From Chitinophagales bacterium (lineage in GTDB: Bacteria; Bacteroidota; Bacteroidia; Chitinophagales; Chitinophagaceae): a stretch of DNA of 64,000 nucleotides. A model generated the notes under the pieces. That model saw only the letters and a program-made list of their open reading frames with translations. It had not been told where the DNA came from and made no database searches. Positions 53,662 to 61,686 of the stretch are shown here, piece after piece; the first letter of the stretch is position 1, and the number at the start of each line of letters is the position of its first letter. Made by a program: the position numbers and the translations under genes. The stretch is taken from NCBI GenBank assembly GCA_017303455.1, contig JAFLBM010000008.1, positions 102,598-166,597 on the forward strand, given 5' to 3'.

Positions 53662-56487
53662 TTGAGAAGATTCCTGCTTTTATTACTCATTGTCACTGTT
53701 TCACAGATAACTGTTTTTTCCCAGTACTGGCAACAACAGGTCAACTACACGATTGATGTTACATTAAACGATAAGGAACACAGCCTGGATGGCTTTGAAA
53801 AAATTGAATACATCAACAATTCTCCTGACACACTCCGGTTCATCTGGTTTCACCTCTGGCCGAATGCTTACAAGAATGATAAGACTGCCTTCAGTGATCA
53901 GCTGCTGGAAAATGGAAATACAAAATTCTATTTTTCTGATCAAGAAGAAAAGGGTTATATCAACCGGCTGGATTTTAAAGTTAATGCGGTTACTGCTGCA
54001 ACAGAAGATCACCCGCAACATATCGACATTATCAAACTTGTTTTACCAACGCCCCTTGCTCCGGGTCAAAAAGTAATCATCAGCACCCCGTTCCATGTAA
54101 AGCTTCCTTATAATTTTTCCAGGGGTGGTCATGATGATCAGTCTTACCAGCTAACACAATGGTATCCCAAACCAGCAGTTTATGATAACGACGGCTGGCA
54201 CCCGATGCCTTATTTAGACCAGGGAGAATTTTACAGTGAGTTTGGCAACTATGATGTTACTATCACTTTACCGGCAAATTATGTCGTAGCTGCCACAGGG
54301 GAACTACAAAATACAAGCGAAAAAGAATGGCTGAAAACCAGGAGTACTTATAGCTGGCAACCATTAGTGCAGAGGGAAAAAATGAAAAGTGGCGGTTATA
54401 AAACCATCAGGCAAATTTCCCCGGCTTCTTCACCTTCCAATAAAACACTTTACTACAAACAGGAAAATGTACATGACTTTGCCTGGTTTGCTGACAAACG
54501 ATTTGTTGTTAATTACGATACACTTCATCTGTCATCCGCCAAAACCATCGACGTATTTTCGTTCTATACACCTGATCAAAGTGCATACTGGAAAAACAGC
54601 ATCTCCTTTATAAAAGATGCAGTAAGGCATTATTCTATACAGGTGGGTGAATATCCTTATAATACCGTTAGTGCTGTTCAAGGGCCAGAGAGTTTTGGCG
54701 GTGGGATGGAATATCCCACTATCACCATTCTATCCCCGGTAAAAAATGAAAGAGAACTAGATCATGTCATCGCTCATGAAATAGGTCATAACTGGTTTTA
54801 CGGTATCCTTGCCAGTAATGAACGAAAATATCCCTGGATGGATGAAGGCATTAACTCATACTATGATGCTTTGTACCGCCACCAAAAAGATGACCATTTT
54901 CAGCAAAACATGGAACAGGCCCTGTTACGGACCTTTATCGCTGAGAAAAAGGATCAAGCCATATCAACCACTTCAGAAGAATTCAGTACTGCCAACTATG
55001 CTTTAGTGGCATATTACAAAACAGCACAATGGCTGACCTGGCTGCAGAAAGAACTGGGAACAGAAATATTCAACAAAGCGATGCAGGAATATTACCTGCG
55101 CTGGCAATTCAAACATCCGCAACCGGAGGATTTTAAAAAAGTGATAGAAGAAGTAAGTGGCAAAAATCTGGATTCTGCTTTTATACTGTTAAAGCAAACA
55201 GGTAACCTGCCGGGTATGGAGCAGAAAGGTACTGCCATCTGGAATCCGGTAAATGCCGCTTTTGGCGGATATGATGATAAAAAAACGGTTATTACCATTC
55301 TTCCTGCACTGGGTCTTAACAGCTATGATAAGCTGATGGCCGGTGTTCATATTACCAACCTGAGGCTTCCTCCTAACAGCTTTCAATTTCTTTTGAGCCC
55401 GATGTATTCATTCGGAACAAAGAAATTTGCAGGCATTGGCTTTATCAATAAAAGTTTTTATCCCGCCGGTGTTTTCAGGAAAATAGATATTGGCATCAGT
55501 GGCTCCACTTTTTCCAGTAATCAATTCACGGATGAAGAAGGAAACAAAACATTTGAACGATTTCAGAAAATAGTACCGGGGGTCAGGGTGACTCTAAAAG
55601 AAAAATCTCCAAGAAGTACTGCTCATCGTTTTATACAGTTCAAATCATTTCTTATTGCAGAAGAAAAATTCCGGTTCTACCGTGATACAATTGTGAATGG
55701 GCTTGATACCTCCATTCTTAACAGGGCAAGAACGATCAGTGAAAACCGAACTCTCTACCAGTTACAGGTTGTTATTGAAAATAACAGGGCTTTGTATCCT
55801 TACCGTGGCGACCTGAAGATAGAGCAGGGTAAAGATTTTGTCCGCACTGCATTTACGGGAAATTATTTCTTCAACTACCCGAAAGCCGGCGGGCTGAATG
55901 TAAGATTATTTGCCGGCAAGTTCATCTATACATCTCCTAAAACATCTTCCAAACAATTTGCCACAGACCGCTATCACTTGAATATGACCGGTGCGAATGG
56001 ATACGAAGATTATACTTACAGTGATTATTTTATCGGCAGGAATAAATTTGAAGGCTTGGCCAGCCAGCAGATCATGCTGCGTGATGGGGCTTTCAAAGTA
56101 AGAACTGATCTTTTAGCAGATAAGGTTGGGCGCACCGATGATTGGCTGGTTGCTGCTAATTTCACAACGACTATTCCTGATGCCATCAATCCCCTGAGCA
56201 TATTACCTTTTAAAATCCCTTTCAGGGTTTTTGTTGATATTGGCACACAGGCCGGTGCCTGGGAAAAAGGTTCAGCAGAAGACCGTTTCCTCTATGATGC
56301 CGGCCTGCAGCTTTCTTTCCTGAAAGAAACAGTACATATCTATTTCCCGCTCCTGTACAGCCGTGTTTTCAAAGATTATATCCAGTCAACGATTGAAAAA
56401 AAAGGCCGTTTCTGGAAAACCGTTTCCTTTACTATTGATATTTCGAATTTCAGCTTCCGGAAAATAGACCGTAACCTCAACTTCTGA
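53662..56487 (+). CDS. M1 family zinc metallopeptidase, exported
   Basis: 941 residues, TTG start; signal peptide about 1-19 (ending VFSQ). The N-terminal beta-domain has YTIDVTLNDKEHSLDGFEKIEY. The substrate loop is GGGMEYP. Zinc motif: His372-Glu373-x-x-His376 (HEIGH), with third ligand Glu395 in MDEGINSYYD. The C-terminal 400 residues are beta-rich with a final RVFKDYIQSTI. It hydrolyses N-terminal residues or peptides outside the cytoplasm. Its stop overlaps the next gene by 1 nt (TGATG). Confidence 0.93.
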   Translation: MRRFLLLLLIVTVSQITVFSQYWQQQVNYTIDVTLNDKEHSLDGFEKIEYINNSPDTLRFIWFHLWPNAYKNDKTAFSDQLLENGNTKFYFSDQEEKGYINRLDFKVNAVTAATEDHPQHIDIIKLVLPTPLAPGQKVIISTPFHVKLPYNFSRGGHDDQSYQLTQWYPKPAVYDNDGWHPMPYLDQGEFYSEFGNYDVTITLPANYVVAATGELQNTSEKEWLKTRSTYSWQPLVQREKMKSGGYKTIRQISPASSPSNKTLYYKQENVHDFAWFADKRFVVNYDTLHLSSAKTIDVFSFYTPDQSAYWKNSISFIKDAVRHYSIQVGEYPYNTVSAVQGPESFGGGMEYPTITILSPVKNERELDHVIAHEIGHNWFYGILASNERKYPWMDEGINSYYDALYRHQKDDHFQQNMEQALLRTFIAEKKDQAISTTSEEFSTANYALVAYYKTAQWLTWLQKELGTEIFNKAMQEYYLRWQFKHPQPEDFKKVIEEVSGKNLDSAFILLKQTGNLPGMEQKGTAIWNPVNAAFGGYDDKKTVITILPALGLNSYDKLMAGVHITNLRLPPNSFQFLLSPMYSFGTKKFAGIGFINKSFYPAGVFRKIDIGISGSTFSSNQFTDEEGNKTFERFQKIVPGVRVTLKEKSPRSTAHRFIQFKSFLIAEEKFRFYRDTIVNGLDTSILNRARTISENRTLYQLQVVIENNRALYPYRGDLKIEQGKDFVRTAFTGNYFFNYPKAGGLNVRLFAGKFIYTSPKTSSKQFATDRYHLNMTGANGYEDYTYSDYFIGRNKFEGLASQQIMLRDGAFKVRTDLLADKVGRTDDWLVAANFTTTIPDAINPLSILPFKIPFRVFVDIGTQAGAWEKGSAEDRFLYDAGLQLSFLKETVHIYFPLLYSRVFKDYIQSTIEKKGRFWKTVSFTIDISNFSFRKIDRNLNF

Positions 56488-57404
56488 TGACTGAACCCGG
56501 CAACATACAATACTTATCCCATCAGCAAATCGATAAAACGAAATGGGATCGTTGTATAGACAATGCCGGTAATGGTCTTATCTATGCTTATTCATTTTAC
56601 CTTGACCAAATGGCTAAACACTGGGATGCCCTGGTGTTGAATGATTACGAAGCTGTGATGCCTTTGTCCTGGAACAAGAAATACGGAATCTGTTATCTCT
56701 ACCAGCCTTTCCTGACTGCTCAACTTGGCATATTTGGCAGGCAAATAACCGGTGAGATGGTTTCTTCATTCATTAACAGCATTCCCCGAAAATTCCGGTT
56801 GGTTGAAATAGCACTGAACCATGCCAATACAGGCAGTGCACAAGTTGATACCCAATTAAGGATGAATTATGTACTGGATTTGAATCACCCCATTGAGTTT
56901 ATTCAACAGCAATACCGGGAGAATATCAGAAGGAATATTAAAAAATCGCTACAGGCGGGCTGCAGCGTTACAAAAGATTTTGCTGCAGAGAAGGTAATTG
57001 AACTGGCGCTTCAGCAAATGAAGGGCTACGATAAAGATTCGGCTGAAAATGTTGAACGACTCAGAAAACTATACCAGCTTTTACATGCCAAAAAAATGGC
57101 GACCACTTATGGTATTACGCTGAATAAGGAGATCGTTGCTTCCTGTGTTTTCTTTTTCTCTCACCAAAGAGCCTATTATATTTTAGTCGGGAACCACCCG
57201 AATGGGAAAACCATTGGTGCTTCTCATGCACTAATTGATGCGTTTATACAAGATCATGCCGGGAAAAATATACTGCTGGATTTTGAAGGATCAGATATTC
57301 CCAACCTGGCTTTCTTTTACAGTAGTTTCGGGGCTAAGGAAGAAAAATATCCTTTCTTACAGGTCAACAAACTTCCCTTCTATTTGAAATGGCTGAAGAG
57401 ATGA
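56487..57404 (+). CDS. GNAT/FemAB-like acyltransferase
   Basis: 305 residues with FemAB/BioF2-type double GNAT pattern: first half YLDQMAKHWDALVLNDYEAVMPL, later IQQQYRENIRRNIKKSL and the acyl-CoA-side EIVASCVFFFSHQRAYYILVG, with a SxxHALIDAFI helix. No substrate is assigned; relatives modify peptidoglycan stem peptides or amino sugars. Coupled to the M1 peptidase by a 1-nt overlap. Confidence 0.75.
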   Translation: MTEPGNIQYLSHQQIDKTKWDRCIDNAGNGLIYAYSFYLDQMAKHWDALVLNDYEAVMPLSWNKKYGICYLYQPFLTAQLGIFGRQITGEMVSSFINSIPRKFRLVEIALNHANTGSAQVDTQLRMNYVLDLNHPIEFIQQQYRENIRRNIKKSLQAGCSVTKDFAAEKVIELALQQMKGYDKDSAENVERLRKLYQLLHAKKMATTYGITLNKEIVASCVFFFSHQRAYYILVGNHPNGKTIGASHALIDAFIQDHAGKNILLDFEGSDIPNLAFFYSSFGAKEEKYPFLQVNKLPFYLKWLKR

Positions 57405-57413
57405 AGTATGAAG

Positions 57414-58100
57414 TCAGAAGTCTGATTGCTGGCTTTTTTCTTCCAGTAGTCTTTCAGCAATCAGCAGGTCAATCGGCCGGGTGATCTTAATATTGTTCTC
57501 CTCTCCTTCCACCAGGGATACTTTCAATCCATAGGCTTCCACCACGGTAGCTTCATCCGTAAATTTATCTTTGTAATCGATCTGGAAAGCAGGTAATAAT
57601 ATCTTGCTGTGAAATGTTTGTGGGGTTTGAATCAACCGGATGCGGTTTCTGTCCACTGCGTCACTTCCCTCCTCCTGTAACAACCTAACACTATCCTTAC
57701 TGGCAATTGCAGGAATGGCGCTTCCTGTTGCTGCTGCTGTTTCGTAACAACGATGTATAAGATCATGAGAAATCAAACAACGAACACCATCATGTACGAA
57801 AATGACGGACTCCTCTTCGACAAGAGCTAATCCGTTCTTTACCGATTGAAAGCGGGTATCGCCACCAGCCGTAATGCGGATCCTCTCATTATCAAAATAA
57901 GCGTCGATGATCTCCCGGCCCATATCTGTGTATTCCACCGGGAGTACCAATATGATCTGCATATCAGCATAAGCTTCTAAAAATGCTTTTACCGTATAAT
58001 AAAGAACCGGTTTGTCTTTCAGTAAGAGGAATTGTTTGGGTATACTGCCTCCCATCCTTACTCCCGAACCACCGGCTACAATGACTGCATATTTCTTCAT
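57414..58100 (-). CDS. ispD: 2-C-methyl-D-erythritol 4-phosphate cytidylyltransferase
   Basis: 228 residues. CTP-binding start YAVIVAGGSGVRMGGSIPKQ; metal and substrate residues in IFVHDGVRCLIS; AIPASKDSVR-type segment; TPQTFHSKIL and TDEATVVEAYGL. It makes CDP-ME in the MEP isoprenoid pathway. Convergent with the GNAT gene (9-nt gap); a -7 box lies just before the ATG. Confidence 0.95.
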   Translation of the reverse strand: MKKYAVIVAGGSGVRMGGSIPKQFLLLKDKPVLYYTVKAFLEAYADMQIILVLPVEYTDMGREIIDAYFDNERIRITAGGDTRFQSVKNGLALVEEESVIFVHDGVRCLISHDLIHRCYETAAATGSAIPAIASKDSVRLLQEEGSDAVDRNRIRLIQTPQTFHSKILLPAFQIDYKDKFTDEATVVEAYGLKVSLVEGEENNIKITRPIDLLIAERLLEEKSQQSDF

Positions 58101-58105
58101 GGATG

Positions 58106-58113
58106 CAAATGTA
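58106..58113 (-). promoter_or_regulatory. -7 box upstream of ispD
   Basis: On the minus strand TACATTTG fits TAnnTTTG, 5 nt before the ATG. A TTG lies 15 nt upstream, shorter than usual, so weak. Confidence 0.3.
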
Positions 58114-58158
58114 TATAATGACCTGCTCCAATTACTGGTGCAGCACTATTGACCAAAA

Positions 58159-59112
58159 TTATTTATAGATCGCTACTTCATTCATCCCCTCACTGCTTCG
58201 TATTCCGCGGTACATCCCTTCACTGTTAAAGATCATAGCCGCATTTCCCTTTGCATCAACCCCTATCATCCCGCCTTCACCACCGATCTTCATTAACTTA
58301 TCATGCACCACGATGTTCATTGCTTCCTGTAAGGAAAGCCCTTTATATTCCACGAGGCAGCTCACATCATACGCCGCCACTGCTTTGATGAATAATTCAC
58401 CATGCCCGGTGCAACTGATGGCGCAGGTTTTATTGTTCGCATAGGTACCTGCGCCAATGATAGAACTGTCTCCTACTCTTCCCCATTGCTTATTCGTCAT
58501 ACCACCGGTACTGGTGGCCGCAGCAATATTTCCCTGCATATCGCAGGCAGCAGCACCAACAGTTCCAAATTTTTTTCCTGCCTGTCCGGGAGGCAGGTCC
58601 CTGACAGCAATATTATGATCCAGTGCCACTTCACCTGATTGCTGCACCTGTTTCCATTGTTCATACCGGAAAGGGGAATAAAAATAGTCATCCGGTTCTG
58701 TCTTCATCCCGATACTGGCAGCAAAATCATTCGCACCTTGTCCATTCAGCATCACATGTGCGGTTTGTGTCATCACCGCATAAGCCAGTTGCACAGGGTT
58801 ACGGATATTCCGCACGGCACTTACAGCACCGGCCATCAGTTCTTTTCCTTCCATGATGGAAGCATCCATTTCCTGCTTACCATCCTTTCCAAATACAGAA
58901 CCACGTCCGGCATTGAAAAGAATATTATCCTCCAGGGAAATTGTAGCGGCTAAAACAGCTTCAACAGCAGTTCCCCCATTGGCCAATACAGCATAACCCT
59001 GATCCAGAGCCTCCTGCAATCCTTTACGATAAGCCGTCTCCATTTCCGGGGTCATGCTCTCTTTCAGGATCGTTCCTGCCCCTCCGTGAATGACTAAACT
59101 GTATTTTGACAT
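58159..59112 (-). CDS. Isoaspartyl peptidase / L-asparaginase (Ntn hydrolase)
   Basis: 317 residues. LVIHGGAGTI start, AVLANGGTAVEAV and NAGRGSVFGKDG. Autocleavage and catalytic Thr184 in KFGTVGAAACD, so the precursor should split into alpha and beta chains; beta has the TSTGGMTNKQWGRVGDS block. Just before Thr184 the linker reads DLPPGQAGKK (172-181), coded by a copy of the dispersed GC-rich palindrome. No signal peptide, so cytoplasmic. Hydrolyses beta-aspartyl peptides. Confidence 0.95.
   Translation of the reverse strand: MSKYSLVIHGGAGTILKESMTPEMETAYRKGLQEALDQGYAVLANGGTAVEAVLAATISLEDNILFNAGRGSVFGKDGKQEMDASIMEGKELMAGAVSAVRNIRNPVQLAYAVMTQTAHVMLNGQGANDFAASIGMKTEPDDYFYSPFRYEQWKQVQQSGEVALDHNIAVRDLPPGQAGKKFGTVGAAACDMQGNIAAATSTGGMTNKQWGRVGDSSIIGAGTYANNKTCAISCTGHGELFIKAVAAYDVSCLVEYKGLSLQEAMNIVVHDKLMKIGGEGGMIGVDAKGNAAMIFNSEGMYRGIRSSEGMNEVAIYK
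58577..58597. repeat. Dispersed GC-rich palindrome, copy D, inside a gene
   Basis: CCTGCCTGTCCGGGAGGCAG(G), a copy of the unit at 48539, in frame in the linker of the isoaspartyl peptidase. Confidence 0.6.
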
Positions 59113-59185
59113 ACGTGTAAGCGGGTATTTTAATAAAAGTAAAATTAGCTATTTTGGTTGCTATAAAATTTAAGACTGCTTACAA

Positions 59186-59860
59186 ATGTTCAAAAAGAGA
59201 CTAACACAGGGCGATATTTTCCTGGTTATTGCCAACCTGGTCCCGGTCTATGGGGTTTGGTTTGAAGGATGGAGTGCAGTGGAAGCGTTTATTGTTTATG
59301 CGCTGGAGACGATGGTAATCGGTATCATCACGATTCTGAAAATGCTGATGGTAACTTTCTTCCGGGGAAAAGATACCTGGTACAACCAGGGCAGCTCGCA
59401 GCAGGTTAGCGGCCTATTTTTTATTCTCTTCTTTATCGCTCATTTTGGATTATTTGCCCTTGTGCAGACAACCATATTCTCCCAGGCTGCTGACATAACT
59501 GCTCCCGGCAAAGGCATGATGCATTTCTTTTTTTACTGGTATGAATATATCAACAAGGATATTGGCATCATGCTGATCGCATTGGGCGTTGGTCACCTGG
59601 CAAAAAACTTCATGCCCTTTATCCTCAGCGGGCAGTACAAGACAGTTTCGATGATGTTATTGATGTTTCAGCCCTATGGGAGAATTTTTATACAACAGTT
59701 CACGGTGATATTGGGAAGTATGTTCCTTTCTTTTGGTTTTGGCAAAGGTTTTATTCTTGTATTTGCCCTGGCAAAAACCTTCTTTGAGATCGCAGTTGAT
59801 TTTGACGGGATCATTGAGCAATCCATGACAAAACTGAAAAAAGACTCAGGAAAGCAATAA
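59186..59860 (+). CDS. DUF6498-like membrane protein
   Basis: 224 residues, about five membrane helices (15-35, 70-95, 115-135, 145-160, 180-205). LVPVYGVWFEGWSAVEAFIV at the first helix, and a loop MLIALGVGHLAKNFM, as in DUF6498 proteins. Function unknown. Convergent with the heptose kinase gene, 15-nt overlap of the 3' ends; divergent from the isoaspartyl peptidase. Confidence 0.8.
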   Translation: MFKKRLTQGDIFLVIANLVPVYGVWFEGWSAVEAFIVYALETMVIGIITILKMLMVTFFRGKDTWYNQGSSQQVSGLFFILFFIAHFGLFALVQTTIFSQAADITAPGKGMMHFFFYWYEYINKDIGIMLIALGVGHLAKNFMPFILSGQYKTVSMMLLMFQPYGRIFIQQFTVILGSMFLSFGFGKGFILVFALAKTFFEIAVDFDGIIEQSMTKLKKDSGKQ

Positions 59861-60835
59861 CTCACACTCCTGTAACAGTTTTTCCTTATTGATCGCCACC
59901 GTGCCTACTTCCTCGCAAACTAAACCGCCTGCGATATTGGCGACTTCGGCCATCAGGCGGATATTTTTTGTTACTGCATACGTAATGGCAGCTACTGCAA
60001 TAACCGTATCGCCTGCCCCGGAAACATCAGCGATGTTCCGCAGGTGCGATGGAATAAGAGCCGATTCATTACCTCCCTGGTAGAAAACACCTTTTTCAGA
60101 AAGGGTAATAAAAGAAATATGATGCTGAAGCAGGTTCAATAATTCTTTATGAACTGAATTTAACAGCGGCATATCCACTTCATCAAATAACAGGTTCAGT
60201 CCTTCCTTTACCTCTTTAAGATTCGGTTTAAAGATATCAACGCCTTTATAAGAAAAGAAATTCTTTCGTTTGGGATCCACTGCTGTAACGATACCGGCTT
60301 CTTTGCATAATCTTATTACTTCGGTAATTACTTGTTCCGTCAGCACTCCTTTATTATAGTCTTCAAGAATGATCACAGATGGCTTCTCCTGGCTGATAAA
60401 AGCTTTTACATTATTCAGCAGCAGTTCTTCTTCCCTTTCATCCAGATCAGTGGTTATCTCCGAGTCAAGCCGCATCATCTGCTGGTTACGGCTGATGATC
60501 CTTGTCTTACTGGTAGTGATGCGTTCACTGCTTTGCAATATAAAAGAAGTATCGATCTTATTTTCCCTGAAAAGATTTTCCAATATCCCTGCCTCTTCAT
60601 CCCTACCGGTCACTGATAATACAGTCACTTTTGCACCCAATGAACAGGCATTCAGTGCCACATTACCAGCTCCGCCGATCCTGAAATCCTTTTTTTTTAT
60701 GGTAACTACGGGAACAGGTGCTTCCGGTGAAATGCGATCCACCTTTCCCCACATATAGGTATCCAGCATCACATCCCCTATCACCCCCACTTTAAGCGAG
60801 GAGAAGGAAGCAAATAGTTTTTTAAAGTCTGTCAT
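59846..60835 (-). CDS. rfaE1: D-glycero-beta-D-manno-heptose-7-phosphate kinase (HldE N-domain, RfaE1-type)
   Basis: 329 residues, PfkB/ribokinase fold. VGVIGDVMLDTYMWGKVDRISPEAPVP-type opening (VGVIGDVMLDTYMWG), GGAGNVALNACSLG, and the anion-hole/catalytic block VSGAGDTVIAVAA. There is no nucleotidyltransferase domain, so this is the kinase-only form; the adenylyl part is elsewhere. It supplies heptose-1,7-bisphosphate for ADP-heptose, which the product of hldD (4.4-5.4 kb) epimerises. Transcribed alone. Confidence 0.93.
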   Translation of the reverse strand: MTDFKKLFASFSSLKVGVIGDVMLDTYMWGKVDRISPEAPVPVVTIKKKDFRIGGAGNVALNACSLGAKVTVLSVTGRDEEAGILENLFRENKIDTSFILQSSERITTSKTRIISRNQQMMRLDSEITTDLDEREEELLLNNVKAFISQEKPSVIILEDYNKGVLTEQVITEVIRLCKEAGIVTAVDPKRKNFFSYKGVDIFKPNLKEVKEGLNLLFDEVDMPLLNSVHKELLNLLQHHISFITLSEKGVFYQGGNESALIPSHLRNIADVSGAGDTVIAVAAITYAVTKNIRLMAEVANIAGGLVCEEVGTVAINKEKLLQECELLLS

Positions 60836-60879
60836 TGCGGTATTAAGATAAGTAATTCATTGGATTTATAACTCTAAAA

Positions 60880-60916
60880 GCAAAACGTCTCTCCCAAATA
60901 AGGAGAGACGTTTTAT
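60880..60916 (-). terminator. Intrinsic terminator after ompH
   Basis: Stem AAAACGTCTCTCC-loop-GGAGAGACGTTTT, 13 bp; T-rich on the minus side. Confidence 0.9.
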
Positions 60917-60932
60917 CGGAATGATCAATTTA

Positions 60933-61544
60933 TTAGTCTTTTTTTGAACCCGGCTTATAGATCCCGTTCAGTCCTTTTATCACATCCGCTGTAATATTAT
61001 AGACGCTGTCTTTATAATAAAACAATCCCTGTTCATAAGAAACGATATAAGAATAGTTTTTCTCCTTATTATATTCTTTCAAAAAGTCTTCAATCTTGGT
61101 CTTTACATCTTTCATTCTTCTCATCACAAAATCGCTGTATTCCTGATCTAACGACTGCTTGCGGTTTTTCATCTGATCGTCAAGGTTTTTAAGTTCCTGT
61201 CCTGCCGCCTGCTGTTGTGCTTCTGTCAGTGTCCCGCTCTGCGCCTGATCCTGGTAAAATTTATATTTATCCTGCAGGTTCCTTCCCAACCTTTCCATTT
61301 CAGCATTCATTGTTTCTTCTTTCCTGCTCAATTCAGCCTTTACATCCTTAACCATAGAAAAATTAGCCTCAATAGAATCCATTTCAAAATATGCAATACG
61401 GAAATCTTTATTGACTGTGGCAGCTGCACCCGTCTCTCTCTTTTCGCCGGTTGCAGCTTTTTTTTCGGAGCTAAAATGTGTGTACAATAAATACCCTGCA
61501 ACCAATGTCAGCAGCACATTCCAAACCAGCAATCCATTTTTCAT
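60933..61544 (-). CDS. OmpH/Skp family periplasmic chaperone
   Basis: 203 residues. One N-terminal helix or signal anchor (about 5-22) followed by a linker and the OmpH domain: FRIAYFEMDSIEANFSMVKD, then a long charged coiled coil (about 75-155) and NYSYIVSYEQGLFYYKDS at the end. Chaperone for outer-membrane proteins, as Skp. Ends with a strong terminator; a -7 box precedes it. Confidence 0.9.
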   Translation of the reverse strand: MKNGLLVWNVLLTLVAGYLLYTHFSSEKKAATGEKRETGAAATVNKDFRIAYFEMDSIEANFSMVKDVKAELSRKEETMNAEMERLGRNLQDKYKFYQDQAQSGTLTEAQQQAAGQELKNLDDQMKNRKQSLDQEYSDFVMRRMKDVKTKIEDFLKEYNKEKNYSYIVSYEQGLFYYKDSVYNITADVIKGLNGIYKPGSKKD

Positions 61545-61579
61545 TGAGTCTTTTTTTGCAAATTAATAATGATGGCGGG

Positions 61580-61587
61580 CAAAGATA
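61580..61587 (-). promoter_or_regulatory. -7 promoter box of ompH
   Basis: Minus strand TATCTTTG, a full match to TAnnTTTG, 35 nt before the ATG. Confidence 0.5.
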
Positions 61588-61632
61588 AGGATTCAGGTTA
61601 CTTTATGAAAGCCTTAACAGCCCTGCTCCTGA

Positions 61633-61664
61633 TGAAAAAAAGGAGTAAGATGACTTACTCCTTT
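61633..61664 (-). terminator. Intrinsic terminator after rpoC
   Basis: Perfect 11-bp stem AAAGGAGTAAG-ATGA-CTTACTCCTTT with a T-run on the minus strand. Confidence 0.92.
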
Positions 61665-61686
61665 CCAGACTATTTCTGATCAATAC

